DNA of 64,000 nucleotides from Pelecanus crispus (GCF_030463565.1 NC_134656.1:1369001-1433000); one strand, 5' to 3'. Positions 11,373 to 24,595 are shown, numbered from the stretch's first letter. The notes: generated by a model not told the origin, from the sequence alone. Program-made: numbers and translations.

Positions 11373-13088
11373 CCTCGGGACGGCGCTGAGGGCAAGGCGA
11401 CGGGAACCTCCTCGCTGCCGCGCGTGCAGCCGGTGCCGGCGCCAGCACCCTGCCAGCGGGTCCCCATGGGGAGGACAGGGTGTCCCCGCATCCCTCGCCC
11501 CACGCCGGGGCACTGGCCCTGTCCCCCGGGAGCCGTGGCAAGGGCTGGGGTTAGGTGGCAGCGAACCCCTTCCCGGGCCCGTTTTGGGGAGGGGGACACT
11601 GGCGTGCCTGGGTGTCACGGAGGCAGCAGGACGCTGGCAGCTGCCACCGCTGCTGGCGGTCCCCAGGGCTTCCCGGCACCCGGTGGGACAGGCGACCTGG
11701 GGACCCAATGGGGCACCCCTGTGCCCCAGGGGTGAGGGTGCTGCCGGGAGCAGTCACCGGGCTGCGGCGAACCTCTGGTGACAACGGGGCCGAGGGGAAG
11801 GGGGACAGGGACTGCAGGGGGACAAGGACGCCTGCAGAAGGGTGGCAGGCACAGGCTGTGACCGGGTGTCACCGAGGGGCTCATCCATGAAGCGAGCTGC
11901 TCGGGGCTCAGGGTATCCTGGGGGTGCCCGGGGTCCGTCTGTCCTGCCCTGTCCCGCAGCCCTTCTGCCCACCCTTTGGTCCCGGTTGCTGAAGCAGGGG
12001 GGGGACTGGCGCCTGCCGCAGGGTGCAGGGACCCTCCCCCCCGCCCGCTCCCGCCCTGCCGACTCTTGGAAAATAAATATCTCTTAGTACAAAAATAAAA
12101 GCGCCTCCAGCCCAAGCTGGGGCAGCTCGGAGGGGTGGGCACGGGGCCCTGGTGCTGCCGGCCGGAGCTCCGTGCCCCGCTCTTCCCAGGCTGCTCCCAA
12201 AAGTGCCCTCGGCGTGGGTTTGCCATCTCAATGCCACCGCGGACGGAGGGGCTGGGGGTGCAGAGGGGTCTTGGCCCCTTGCCCCACTCCTCCCCATGTG
12301 TCCCACCCCCCCCACGCACCCCCATTTCCCTCCCTCCTTCCCCTGCCCCAGCTCAGACCCCCACCAAAAGCCGCCCCCCCGGACCCTTCCCACCTCCTCC
12401 CATCCTCCCCAGCCCCACCTCAAACCACAGCCCCCTCCCCACCCGCGACCCCTCAGCCCCGTCCTGCCCATCCTGGGGCTCTGCCAGCCCCCTGCCAGTG
12501 CTGTCCCCCCTCCAGCATGGGGCCACTGGCCATCCCAGCCCGGGGATAGTCCCCTGGGGTCCCCAAAAACTCCCCCTGCCACCCGGGGGGACAGTGGCTT
12601 GGGCCATGCAGCCCATGTCCCCCTGCATGGCCGTGCCTGGGCAGGACGGGAAGGAGGGACGGCACCGGCCCCTCGCGCTCACAGGGACCCCCATGCCCTC
12701 CAGCTCCCCTAATCCCGCGGGGGAAGCGGGACGGTGGGGGCTTTGCAATGCCCTAAAACACACAGAAAAGGCAAAGCCCCCGCTGTGCCTCGGAGCTGGG
12801 CTGAGCGCGCGGGGGGTCCCGGGGAGGGGGGCTTCTTGGACCCCCATCCCTGGGTGCAGGAGGCGGCGTGGGGAGCTGGACGCCCAGCCCCTCTCCACGA
12901 TGCGCAGGATCTCGGACGGTGGGATAAGAAAGAGTAAAAAAATAATAACTGGGAGAGGGGGAAAGCTTCCCTGCGGCGGCCGGGAGGGCTCAGTCTCCCC
13001 CAGCCGTCCCTTCTGCTGGCCCCCTCCCGGCCCCCTCCCTCTGTGCCAGGCTGGCACCGGTTGCGGTGCCGCGCCGGTGGCTGGCGCG

Positions 13089-16000
13089 CTAGAAGCCGGT
13101 GGGTCGTATCAGCATGCGGGTGCCCTTCAGCGAGTAGCTGGGCCCCTGGAAATGGTGCCAGCGGATGCCATTGAGCTTGCGGATGTTGTGCCGGGCCGGG
13201 TAGTAGATGCCGTTCAGGTTGGAGAGGCCACAGGCGTCGAACCACCAGCCTGCGAGGAGAGAGCGGGGTGGGAGGGTGGCATGCCGGCCGGGCACCCATG
13301 GGTGCTGCGTGGGTGCCCCCCACCCAGCTCGCTCACCTCCCGACAGCATCTGGGCGCACTTGCAGAGGCAGTTGTCGTTGTCGGCGTCGCGGGTGCTGAA
13401 GCGGGTGCCCTGCAGCGCCATGCCGCTCTGCTGCCCGGCTGTGCCGCTGTAGTCCTGCAGCGAGAGCCTGCCGCCCGGGCCAGCACGGCGTGGCCACGGC
13501 CACCATCAGCGCCGGCCGGCTGCTGTGCGGCGGGGTTCTCAAAGCCCCTCAGCCCTGCTCGGGGCAGGGACACGAAGGCCGTGGGATGCCACGAGCTGAG
13601 CAAGGACGGGCACCGAGGGATGCAGGCAGAGATCCTGCGGCTGCAGCTTGGCCTGGGTCTGCCGGCTTGGAGGGCCTGTCCTGGGGGTCCCCGAGGGTGG
13701 AGGTCATGCTGTGCTGGGGCAGAGGGGACCCCCCGGAGCCTCCTCTGGTCCTTTTTACCAGGGGTTGGCTCGGTGCATGCATGGGATGCATGGTGCAGGG
13801 GATCTCCGGGGTCCGGTCCCATCTCCAGCCCAGCACCAAAGCACCCAGCTGCCTGCCACCCCTCCTGCCCGTGGCCAGGCTGATGCTCCTGGGAGCACAC
13901 GCCGCGCTCGCCAGCCTGGCAGCAGGAGCGCAGCCCCCTCCCCAGACACGGGTGTCGCAGCCTGAGGATGCCCGGCACCCCCAGCAATGCCCAGAGCCCA
14001 CATTTGCCCAAGCATCGAGCCATGGTGCGAGCGCCCCGGCTGCCAGCTGGGATGGGAAATCCCGCTGCCTTGATGCAATTTCATGCATTAAAATCTACTT
14101 TTCCATGGAGAGAAGGAGTGGGTGGCACAGCAACATCCCGCAGCACCTGGGGAGTTCTGCCCAGCCATAATCCCGCCAGGGAAACCCCAGCGCAGCCCCG
14201 TGTGCTCCTGCACCCCCCAGGGCCATGCACCTCCCCGGGGCACTGCAGCCAGCCCTTGCCTGTGGCCACCGCTGCCCGTGGGGCTCGGGGACACCTGGAG
14301 ATGGGGAGGGCACCCCCCCCAGTGCCTCTCTCCTACCTGTAAAGCTGCCGCTCGCTCCCCAGCTGGAATTTCCCGTAGTGGGCATAGACCTGGCCGCCCT
14401 CCCAGTCGCGCAGCTCGATGCGCAGGGCGTAGGGCGCTTGGCTCGTCAGGAGGTGCACGGCCTCGTTCCCCAGCCAGTACTCACCCGCCGCGTCCCCAAA
14501 GCCCTGGGAAAACCGCGGGACGGGTGAGTGTGGGGTGCCGGGGGTGCCCCTGGGGTGCCCCCTCCCCAGGTGGGTGCAGACCTGCTTGTACTCCCTCCAG
14601 CTCCTCTGGAAGCTGAGGCTGCCGTTGGCGCGGAGCTGGATGACGGTCCAGCCCCCCCGGTCTGTCTCCATGTCGCAGAACGCCTGCAGCGGAGAGAGCC
14701 GGGATGGGCTGCAGAGCTGGGCGAGGAGCGCTGGCTCGGGGTGGGCAGCTGGGTGTGTGTGTCCCCCCCCCAGCTTGGGCAGCTCAGCAGGGGTGCTGCA
14801 TGGGTGCTAGAGCTCGCCGAGGGGCTGGCAAGCATGCGCCGTGCCTGGCTGCGGGGGGTCTCTCCTCCCTCTGTGGCCGTGGGCAGGGGCCGGGGCATGG
14901 TGCTCAGGGGTGGGCGGTGGGGGTGCCTTTAAAATCAATTTTATCCCACCCGCCTTCACCCCCTCTGCAGCCCCCAAGGCCAGACAGGGTGGGGGGCACT
15001 GCCCTGGCAGGAGGGGTTGGGATGTGCCCATCCGCAGGGCTACCCACTGTGGTACGGGGCTAGTGTGTGCTGGGTGGCACTGGGGTCAGCAGCACCCCAG
15101 GGTGCTGCGGTGGGAGCCCTCTCCAGGCAGCGCTCACCTTTTTGGGCTCGCTGAGGTTGGCAATGTGGAGGGTGTAGACCCCGCTGGCATGGATGCCCGC
15201 CCGGCGCACCTCGGCGCAGTCCTGGAAGAGCTGCTCCTGCCCGGGCAGCGGGGCTGCGGCAGAGGGGACGGTGAGATGGCAGAAACCCCGCTGGTGCCGC
15301 AGCCCCGCCTGGTTTTGTCGCTCTTCCCCGCTCCCTTTGGATGCTTTTGTGCCCATGGATTATTTTTCTTTCTTCCACATCATCTCCCTGCAGCTGGGCG
15401 AGGCGGCGGCTGCGAGGCACCGGGGCTGCCGCCAGCCTAAGCCTGAGGATTTGCCGGGGCTGGGGACAGAGTTGGGACACGGACCCTCCCCGGGGGGCTC
15501 GGAGCTGCTCCTCGGATGCAATCCAGGGCTCGTTTGTGACCCACGCCTGAGCTGAGCACAGGGACCCCCCACCTTCATGGTTGGGGACGAGGAGCTCTCC
15601 TGCTGCCTGCACCCTGCCTGCGCCCCGGCTCACCTCTGCCCTGGGCGACGAGGCGCACCAGGCTCTGCACCGACTCGAGGAGCTGGAGCTGCTGGCGCTG
15701 GAGCAGGCTGGTGTTGGCGCTGGTGGCCAGCAGCGACTTCTCCAGCTCCTCGATGGTGCCGCTTTGCCGGCTCACCAGGCGCTGCAGCTTCTCCTTCTCC
15801 GAGCGGGCTCCGGCCAGCTCTGCCTGGTGCTTCGTCTCCATCTCCAGCACCCGCACCTCCAGGATGCTGAAAGGGGGAGGCAGCGGTGACGGGGGGGCTG
15901 CGCCTGTGCTGGGCAGGGAGCGGGTGGCAGAGCAGACCCAGCCCCCAGCTGCGGTGCCCCAGCACATCTGCAGGCACCCAAAGCTGTCCCCGTCCCCTGC

Positions 16001-19000
16001 CGCACCTCTGGGATGCGCTTAGCCAAGGGGAATCAAAGCCCAAGGGGCTGTGCCGGGGCTGTGCAATCCCCCAGGGACCCCAACCAGCCCCTGGAGGGGT
16101 TCAAGCCCCCCCCAAAGTGCAGCTGCACTCCCCTCGGGGTCCAGGGGCTGGGGGGGTCCCCGGGTCGCCCCAGGCCCTACTTGTTCCTGTTCTGCAGCTT
16201 GTGGATCTCGTTCGTCTGCAGCAGCAGCTGCTTCTCCAGCTTGGTGGTGGACAGAGAGTTCTCCTGCAGCTGCATCTCGATGCGCGACGTCTGGTTCAGC
16301 ACCTGCCCCGGGAGCGGAGGGGAGCGTTGGCGTGAGCAGCCAGGGCCACGCCACGTCCTCGGTGTCACCGGGCTTGCGGCTCCCCGGCACGCAACGCTCG
16401 TACCTCTGCACACAGGTGCATTAAACCATGCATCACCTCGGAGAATCGCCCCGCTTTTAGCAACAGAGAGATCACGTCGCCCACCACAGTCCCGGTGGTG
16501 ACGGGGACATGGGGACACGCGTGCTGTGCGCCCCGGCCACCCCCTACCTGGGCCTCCACGTCGGTGAGCTTGCGGCTCTGCTCAGCGCTCTGGTTGAGGA
16601 GGGTGCTGCCGATCTCCAGCATGGTGGCTGTCTGGTTCTGCACCGCCGTCTGCCGCAGCTGCGCCATCTCCGGCTTCATGCTCGTCTGGATGTAGCTCTC
16701 CAGCTGCAGAGGGGAGCGGAGACGCGGCAGGTCATTCGGCGAGCTCGCCGGGTCCTGCCGCGGTGCGCCGGCTGAGCATGGCGGCACTCGGCACAGCCCC
16801 CCGGGCACAGCCCTGGGAGCGTTTTGGCATGGCACGACCCATCTCGGGGCCCTTTGAAGCTTATCGGGAGGACAGAGCAAGCTGTCCGCAGGCTGCACCG
16901 CCGCAGGCAAGCCCCTTCGGGCACCGGCTGCCAACGTTCCCGGGCTGCGGTGCCAGCCGGTTGCATCTCGCCGGGGACCTGGCACAGGCTTGCGTGCACC
17001 CAAGTCTGCCGGCAAGCTGCGGCTGCTGCCCGGCCGGAGTAGCCTGTGCCGAGCAGCCGGGCAGGGAGTAGCATCAACATCGGCATCAGCTGCCAGCCCC
17101 CAGCCATCGGTTTTCCCAGGGTTGGGGACATGGACACGGGGGCCACCGTCGGCCGGGGAAGGTGGGTGTCCGGCGTCCCCGCTGCTGCCCCGCCACGGGG
17201 AAGCGCTCAGGGCTGGGAAGAAGCCAGCTGCGGACACAACTGAGATGTCGCTTCCGCTTTCCCAGCCCGCGGGGAAGCCGCCTTTCCCAAAGGCTTTTCT
17301 ATTTCTGGCGGCCCAGCCATGAGGTTCCCATTCGGCCCCTCCCCGGGGCGATGGCCTCGGCGGGGGCACGGTCCCTCGGCAGGGGCCGCGGGGAGCGGAA
17401 CAGGCCATGCTGCCGCCCACGCTGGGAAAGCATCCCCGCACCGGGCAGCCCCGGAGAGCGAGAGGGGACGGGAGCTGCCCGGCTCCCTGCACCCCACAGA
17501 TCCCGCTGTCCCCCTCGCTGCCCGGGGTCCTGCTCCCTGCCCGACCTCCCAGCCGGTGCAGGCAGAACCCCACATCCCCGTGCATCTCGTGATCGGGATC
17601 CATCTCGTGGTCGATCTCGGCACCGGCCGGGGTGGGATGCTGCTCTCCCGGCTGGCATGGCGGGCAGGCAGCGGTGCCGGGATGCATGGCACGGGAGCAG
17701 GGCCAGCAGCGGGCCAGGGCACAGGGCTCTGCTCTGCACTTGTTTGCGCATGACGAAATCTCGCTGGCAGCGGCAGGGCCCCGGTCCTTCCTCCCTAGAC
17801 CCCGGCAGCAGCAAAACCGTCACCCCACCGCGAGCACCTATGGCGGGCAGGAGCGTCCCGGGGCTGAGCATCCCGGCCGGCATTGCTTGCAGCCCGCTTC
17901 CCTGGGGATTTTCCCTTGCGGGAACGTGCTTGTGGGGAGGAAGCAGGGAAAGGTCGGAGAGCCGCGTCTGGAAAACATTTCCCCGAGCTGAGTGATTGCT
18001 GGAGAGTTTCCCTTTAACCACGTCGTTAATCTTGTTGCTTCACAGGGCTCAGGGAGGCCTTTTCTCCCTCTCAATCTTGCTTTTTTTTTTTTTTTTTTAA
18101 ATAAACATATCTCTGAGCCCGAGGGCAGTACATACCCGTGGAAAGGTCAGGCTGGCACGGGGAGGGCCGAGCACAGCCGGAGAAGCAGCCCCGGCTCCCG
18201 GGCCCCCAGCCCCGGCAGCTCCCTGGGTGCAGCTGGGGCTGGAGGGGGGCACAGGGGACCCGAGTGGGACAGGCTCTGTGCAGAGGGCAGGGAAACCAGG
18301 ATCCTCCCCGCTTCGCCCCATGGGTGCTGAAGTGAGCCGGGCTCGCCTGGGCTTGCACCCCTCGTTCCTCACCAAGAAGGGCAGAGCAGCCGGGGGGATG
18401 ATCGTGGTGCTGCAGGTCACCCCAAAACGCTGCCCTGGAGCAGGAGGAAACCCCAGCCACCCCACTGTCCCCGGGCTGGGGACCCGTTGCGCATGGCTGG
18501 ATTGTCCCGTGCCACCTTCTTGCAGCCACATCCCTCCCCGTCCCCATCCCCGTCCTGCCCCGGCATCTCTAAGCACCCCACAAGCACCAAACCAGGGGGG
18601 TCCCAGGGCCAGAGGTGGGGGGGAAGCCCCCTGCACCCACGCCAGGGTGAGCAGCACCGGCCCCCGTGCCACGGGTGCCCCAGAACTGCCAACCTGCCGC
18701 TGCCCCGCTGGGGACCCCAACCCGCCCCGAGCCTCCCCCCAAGACCCGGTGGCTCCATCAAATGTTTGTGTTTGAAGGAAAACGAATTCCTCCTGAGATG
18801 GGAACGGCCGACGGGCCGGCGAGCAGCAGCCACGTGTCGCTGCGCACCGGGTCCTCGCCACGTCCCTGTCCCTCCCGGCCACCGCGGGGGCTGCACATGG
18901 GGACCAGCACCCCAGCGCTGCGGATGGGGTCCCTTGGGGAAGCTGGGTGCTGGGGGTAGCCAAGGGGGCCCAGGGAGCCCTGCCGGGTGCCGGGAGCTGG

Positions 19001-21682
19001 GGCGCCTGCTGGCAGAGCTCCCCGGGCCGGGGCAGAGCAGACGGGCAAGCAATGTTGTTTACAATCCGTCCCTGAACCCGATGCCTCCTTTGAGCCCCGG
19101 TTTGTTTGTTCAGGCCTGGAGTCCGACCAAAACAAGCGTCCCTGGGCAGCTCCGGTTAAATTAGGAAAGCCAAGGAACACAACAAAAAAAAAAAAAAAAG
19201 CGCTAAAATCTGCCTTTGCTGGAGGGGCCGTGCTGCAGGGACAGGATGGGATGGGATGGGATGGGATGGGATGGGATGGGATGGGATGGGATGGGATAGG
19301 ATGGGGTGGGATGGGATGGGATGGGATGAGATGGGATGGGATGGTACCGGATGGGGTGGGATGGGATGGGATGGTAGGGTACCAGATGGGGTGGGATGGG
19401 ATGGGATGGGATGGGATGGGATGGGATGGGATGGGATGGGATGGTACCGGATGGGGTAGGATGGTACCGGATGGGGTGGGATGGGATGGGATGGTAGGAT
19501 ACCAGATGGGATGGGATGGTATGGTACCGGATGGGGTGGGATGGGATGGGATGGGATGGGATGGTAGGGTACCGGATGGGGTGGGATGGGATGGGATGGG
19601 ATGGGATGGGATGGGATGGGATGGGATGGGATGGTAGGGCATCGGATGGGGTGGGATGGGATGGTAGCGGATGGGGTGGGATGGGACAGGATGGGGTGCT
19701 GGCTGCCCAGTGCCTCACTGCCTCCTGCTCCTTAGGGCTGCGGTGTGGGGCATCGCTGCCCACAGCTGCCCAGATGTGCAGCTCCACTTTGTCCACAGCT
19801 GCCTGCTCCGGGGCAGGGCCATGTGTGCCTGCGGTGGGACCCCCAGTCCCCCGCCTTGCTCAGCCATGCCCAAAGGCTGCCCTTGCCCCTAGAGAAGCTC
19901 AGAGCTGGCCCGGGCACCCAGGGCACAGGCACCCCAGGGTGCAGGCACCCCAGGGCTGTGCATGCACCGCAGACCCAGCAGCTCCCGCAGCGCTGGACGT
20001 TCTCTGCCACCAGCCAGGTGGTGGCTGGCTCTGCCGGTCCCTCCGCGACACCCCGGCCTGGCTTTCAGTGGAGCCATGGCTCAGCGTGTTCCCAGCTTTT
20101 GAGGAATTTGTCATCTAGGATGGCTGAGGGGACAGGGACAGCCCTGCGCATCCCTGCCCTTGCCTGTTGCTGCCCCGCCATCCCCACAGCCAGCAGCCGG
20201 GAGAGGGTCCCCAAGCAGCGTGGCCGGTGCAGGCCACCCCCAGGACCCCCCATTTGGTGTGTTTGACCCCCGCCCCGAGGGCTGCGGGTGCTCCGCACGC
20301 ACTGTCCCGCAGCACCGCTAGCCCTGCTCATCTGGGTGGATCTTCCAGCAAACTGGGGTGCAGAGTCACGCAGGTCTCTTTGCAGGACATGGCGAGGGCG
20401 TGGTGCTGGCGATGCCACTTGGCTCGAGGGCTGGTGGCAGCTGGGGACAAGCTGTTCGCCCTCTTATCAGCACCGGCATCTATGTCCCAGTGCCGCTGCC
20501 TCGCTGAGGCGTGGGGTTTACAGCACCCCGGGGAGGTGTCTCCCGGGACGAGCCAGCCGGGAGCTATTCCTGGCTCTGATGCAGGCGGCCGCGCTTGGCA
20601 GACGGGGCTCCAGTGGTGCCCGCGAGCCCTCGGGAAGGAAACGCCACTTCCTGCCGCGGGTGGTGGGGACGGGGCGAGCCGGGGTGGGGGGCACACCCCT
20701 GGGCATGCAGCCCCTCTAGTGCAGCACCCCACTACCCCCCACCCTGCACCCACCCACGCGCCGCGGGGCTGCGTGGGAGCCACGGCTCCCACTCAAAGTC
20801 TCACCAAACGCCAGGAGCTTTTGCAAAGCCCCTGAGTTGGAAAACGGTGAAGGTGGAGAGGTTTTGGTGGCCTCTGCCCTTACATCCTTCGCTCCACCAC
20901 CTGCTAAAACCCTTCCCAAGAGCTTTCCAGCAGGGCCGCATCCTGACCGAGAACAGGGAGCACGGAGCCCCAAGGGATGCCCGGGACAGCCAGCCCCGCT
21001 GGGACCACGAGGAGCCATGGCAGGGATCGCAGTGGGATACAGCTGCGGCAGCACGCACCGGTGAGCTGCAGCACCCACGGGCTGCAGCACCCGCAGCACC
21101 CATCCCCTCCAAGGAGACGGTGCCTGGTGCAGATGGGGCAGGACCAGCCCCAAATTGCAAACCTGCAGCGGAGACACTGAGCTGGCCGCAGCGCTGCCGC
21201 TCGGGTGGGCACGAAACCCCCGTGCACCCGGCTCTGCCTCCGGCAGCCTGGAGCAGGCAGAGAGCCGGAGCGGGCAGCCGGTACGGGGATGCTGCGCGCT
21301 TGGGTGCTGGAGGCAGACCCCCGCCCGTGCCACCCCGCCACCCAACCCCCCCCGCCGCCCCGCACCCTACCTTCAGCAGCCACTGGGTGCTGTTCTCCAG
21401 GATCCTCTCGAGGTGCCGCAGGCGCTGGGCGGCCCCGTGGCCGGCGTGCGCGGTGCCAGCCGGCGAGTCCCGCTGCAGCAGCGCGTTGGCGGGGCCGGGG
21501 GCGGCGGGGCAAGGCGGCGGGTCGGCCTCGGGCAGCACGAAGGTGTAGCTGCAGTGGCCGTGCTGCACACGGTGGTAACGCCGGCGGCCGCCCCCCTCCA
21601 GCGCCCGGCGCTGGGCTCCGGCTGCGCACAGTGCCGTCGTGGCACAGGTCAGGGCCACCAGGCCAAGGCTGAGCACCCGCAT
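13089..21682 (-). CDS. ANGPT4: ANGPT4 (angiopoietin 4), complete, nine exons
   Basis: Secreted ligand of the TIE2 (TEK) receptor acting on endothelium. Exons in transcript order: 21371-21682, 16548-16703, 16181-16302, 15634-15866, 15138-15253, 14582-14683, 14337-14503, 13337-13467, 13089-13249. All have GT-AG boundaries and sum to 1500 nt, giving 499 aa (human about 503). The lengths 156, 122, 233, 102, 167 and 131 bp are those I recall for the angiopoietin family. Residues 1 to about 22 are a signal peptide. HGHCSYTF is the N-terminal clustering region. About 80-270 is a coiled coil (LEKQLLLQTNEIHKLQ), and about 280-499 is the fibrinogen-like domain, with DADNDNCLCKC calcium-site residues and WWFDACGLSNLNG. 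Several N-glycosylation sequons are present. The sequence resembles ANGPT1/2 as well, so calling it ANGPT4 rests on gene order plus CGLSNLNG-type C-terminal features. Intron 1 (16704-21370) holds a pentamer array. Confidence 0.93.
16704..19242 (-). other. ANGPT4 intron 1, proximal part
   Basis: No exon or mobile element was recognised. Features seen are a T17 run followed by AAATAAAC at about 18082-18108 (likely an old poly(A)/poly(T) remnant or a slippage tract) and a GAGTGATTGCTGGAG-containing moderately AT-rich stretch at 17980-18110 that could be a regulatory element. A 15-A run is at about 19183-19199 near the pentamer array. Confidence 0.35.
19243..19697. repeat. (GGGAT)n pentanucleotide array in ANGPT4 intron 1
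   Basis: About 455 bp of GGGAT/GATGG repeats, interrupted at intervals by GGTACCGGATGGGG or GGTAGGGTACC variants. These variant blocks recur, so the array also grew by multi-unit duplication. On the transcribed strand the intron would carry CATCC repeats. The His/Pro/Ser and Trp/Asp/Gly open frames through it are artefacts. Confidence 0.95.
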
Positions 21683-21867
21683 GGCGCAGGGGTCCCCACG
21701 GCGCTGGGAGGGGGGCCAAAGTGGGGTGCCACGGCTGGGGATGTGCCGGCACTTCCCGGGCCACCGCGACGCCGCTTTTTACCGGGACGGGTCAGTGGGT
21801 GCTCACCGCCAAGGCGAAACGCTGCGATTTTGGCATTTCCTCCCTCTGAGCCGGCTCCGGCCGCCCC

Positions 21868-21882
21868 GGCCTTTTATCGCCA
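21868..21882 (-). promoter_or_regulatory. ANGPT4 TATA-like box
   Basis: The minus strand reads GGCGATAAAAGGCCG here, a TATA variant (GATAAAAG). Transcription would start about 30 bp downstream, near 21845, giving a 5' UTR of about 160 nt before the ATG at 21682. Upstream is an A-rich stretch (21914-21960). Confidence 0.5.
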
Positions 21883-23470
21883 GGCAGCCGCAGCGCTCGC
21901 AGGGGGAGAGGGGAAAAAAAAAAAAAAAAAAAAAGAAAAACAAAGGAAAAAATCTGTTTAAAAACAATACTTCTATCTTTTTTCTCTCCTCCTAGCCCAC
22001 TGCGGGCAGATCAAGTTTCACACGTGATCTATAAATGTCTCGCACACACTCGCACACGCAGCCCCCGTCCCTCCCCCGGCTCCACGCACCCCCCGGCCCC
22101 CCGGCCGTTCTCTGCGCAGCTCATTGCACCTCAGCAGCGCCGTGGCAGCACCGCCAGCACCGAGCCCTCCCACCCTCCGGCCCCGGCACCCAGCGAGTCC
22201 CCCCCGACTCAGCACCCGCTGGGACCCACCGCCCCCAGGACAGCCCCATCCCGCGGAGCAGAGCTCTCCCTCCCCGTGTCCCGGCTATTTATAACGCTGG
22301 AGGGAGCCAGGCCTGGATTTGGCTGCTCTGGCTGCGGGACAAGCCCATGGGGACCGGGACGGGGGCTGTTTCCCAGGCGGAGCTTGGCAAGACCCAGCCA
22401 GACCCTGCGCAGGGCTCGGGGTGCCCAGCTGCTGGGTGGGGGGTCCGCCGGGGGCTGGGATGGCTGCGTGTGATGGGCACCCACCAGAGCCGGGGGCCAC
22501 GGCGGCTGCCAGCCTCCGTGCTGGGTTGGTTCTGGGCTGGTTCCCCTGCAAGGGGACAGGCACAGTGGTGGGGACAGGCTGGCACGGGAAAGCAGGCTTC
22601 CCTGGGCACGGGGATGCACCCGCGTCTCAGGAGAAGGTGCTTTTCTGCCAGCACGGGGGGCACGCGGCCGCACACCCCGGGCTGCTCGCACAGCCATGGG
22701 GCCAGGGAAGGGACCCCGCTGCCGTCCCGGTCCCGGTGGGATGGCCGGGGATGCTGTAGGCGCCGGTGCTGGAGCAGCTGGCGGGAGCAGTCTGTGGCAC
22801 GGAGCAGCGCTGCCTAGCGAGCGGGGTGCTCCGTCCCCCCAAAGGAAAATGCTGGAGCTGCCGCAGGGCCGGTGTGCTCCGGTTGTGCCTTTGCAGTAAC
22901 CGGATTACGCAGCTGGGCCTGGCCGTCGCTGTGCGGGGAGCCCCGTGGGACTTGGGGCTCTCGCTGCAATTAGCAACCGGCCGGATGAACCCCTCGGTGC
23001 TTCCCGGCGGCAGAGCGGAGCCCGGGATACCTGCGGTCCCAGTGCTGCTGCTTGCTCCAGCCACTGGCTCGGGCACTGAGCGATGCTGGCGATGCTTTAA
23101 ATAAAACCGTTAAAATAAAATCTTTCCCCAGACTCCCCCGCGGTGCCCCCCGCCACTGGGAGCCATGCTGCGGGCTGCAGGCAGCTCCAGGTTATGGGAT
23201 GGAGGGGTCCGATGCCGGTGGCTGCCTTTCCCCTCCGCTTCAAGGGTCTGGGGCTGGCCGTGTGCTGGAGAGGTTTGGGGGGCAAAGCTGCTCCCGCACC
23301 CCTGGCAGTGCCGCGAGCCGGCGCAGAGCCGGGCTGCCATGCCCAGCGCCTCTTCCCGCTGCCGGGGGATGCAGGGGCAACGCCATGGCCACAGCCAGCA
23401 TCCCTGTCCCTCTCCGGCAGCGCCTCATGGAAATGAGGAAAACAGGGAGGCGAGAGGGATGCCAGAGGTT
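21883..23470. other. ANGPT4 upstream / RSPO4 downstream intergenic
   Basis: Both genes run leftwards, so this is the ANGPT4 upstream region. It holds a poly(A) tract of about 20 at 21915-21935, an AT-rich stretch to 22010, and two close plus-strand AATAAA motifs near 23099-23118. No exon was recognised. Confidence 0.4.
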
Positions 23471-23477
23471 TAATACA

Positions 23478-23483
23478 TTTATT
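23478..23483 (-). terminator. Distal candidate RSPO4 poly(A) signal (AATAAA)
   Basis: The minus strand reads CAAATAAATGTATTAAACC. Use of this site would give an RSPO4 3' UTR of about 1.2 kb. A nearer alternative is at 23778-23783. Confidence 0.4.
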
Positions 23484-23777
23484 TGACATTAAGCGAGCGG
23501 GGGAGCTGCTACGGCAGCTTCGTGCCAGCTCCTGGGGCCGGCTCGATGCTGACACCCAGCGCTTTCCCCCTGAAGGGTCTGTGCAGCCCTCGGGGCCCCC
23601 GCAGCCCCGACACCCCGCTGCCAGACCCGGCCCCCCTGCCCGCACTCGGAGCAGGGACGGGGGGCTCTGACCCCGGGAAACCCCCAAATACAGAGATGCC
23701 TGCGGCTGGGGCAGCAATTTGAGCAAAACACATTAAATATGCTGATACAGCCCCCTGTGCCTCATGGACGTCCACCG

Positions 23778-23783
23778 TTTATT
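23778..23783 (-). terminator. Proximal candidate RSPO4 poly(A) signal (AATAAA)
   Basis: The minus strand reads GCAGAAATAAACGG, followed within about 60 nt by TTTAATGTGTTTTGC, a GT/T-rich downstream element. It lies about 925 nt after the RSPO4 stop. No AATAAA is found between the stop and this point. Confidence 0.5.
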
Positions 23784-24595
23784 TCTGCAGGCAATCGAGC
23801 GTGGCAGCCGGCTTGGTGGGATGGGCTGGCACGGCCGGCTCAGCACCCCCAGGTCGTGCTCCAGGTGATGGTTGGGAGGGGGCTGTGGTGGCTGCTCCCA
23901 GCGCATCCCGGCCGGGGGATGCAGGAGGCAGCAGCATCCCCTGCCCAGGCTCGCTGTTGCACGGTGTGGACCCCTGTCCTGGACCGAACGTGGCCACGGC
24001 CACCTCAAATTCCTGTGCCCACATCCAGCTGGGGACAGAAGCTCCTCCAGCCTTTCTGTGAGCCTGAGGACGGCAGGATTTGGCCCACGGTTGTGCCATT
24101 GGGGATGCTGAACACCAGGTCGGGCTGCCGTGAGCGATGGCATGGTCCCCAGCGGGGTCCCACCCCTGGGCATCCCGCTGCCCTCCGTGCCGGTGGCTGA
24201 GGATGGGGGACCCTCCCCGGCACCCAGAGCAGCTCGGTGGCACGCTGCGCACCCCCGTGCCATCAGGACCCCATGGGGACGGGGCACCTCGCAGCCCTGG
24301 GAGACGGTACCCAGGCAACCATCGTCTTCATCAGCGGGGTCCAAGCCCGGCACCAACCCCATCCCACCCGGCTGGAGCAAGGGAAGGGACGGAGCAGGCT
24401 GGGGGAGAGGGAAAAACAGAAAAAGAAAGGAGCCACCCCCTCCCCGAGCCCCAGGGCATTGCTTTGGACACTGCAAATTAGATTTTCTGAAAAGGAAATG
24501 TTTTACAGGCCATAAATTGTCTCAAAAGAAAATGGGGGGGGGGGGGGAGAAAATTGTGCAATTTTTTTGTGGATGGAAAAACAGGGGCGATGCGG

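Larger units (their letters stand above)
8800..13088. other. FAM110A-ANGPT4 convergent intergenic interval, including ANGPT4 3' UTR
   Basis: The two genes converge here. No coding exon was seen. ANGPT4 is transcribed leftwards, so its 3' UTR begins at 13088, but no minus-strand AATAAA is near. The first minus-strand ATTAAA signals are at about 11284-11289 and 11347-11352, so either the 3' UTR is about 1.8 kb or a non-canonical signal is used. Plus-strand AATAAA motifs at about 12071 and 12096 have no recognised plus-strand gene. A 64-bp minisatellite occupies 10285-10735. Confidence 0.5.

Noticed and set aside
12066-12102. Two plus-strand AATAAA motifs near 12.07-12.10 kb as the end of FAM110A
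   Set aside because: They lie over 4 kb past the FAM110A stop and beyond a better-placed ATTAAA with a GT-rich element at 8773.
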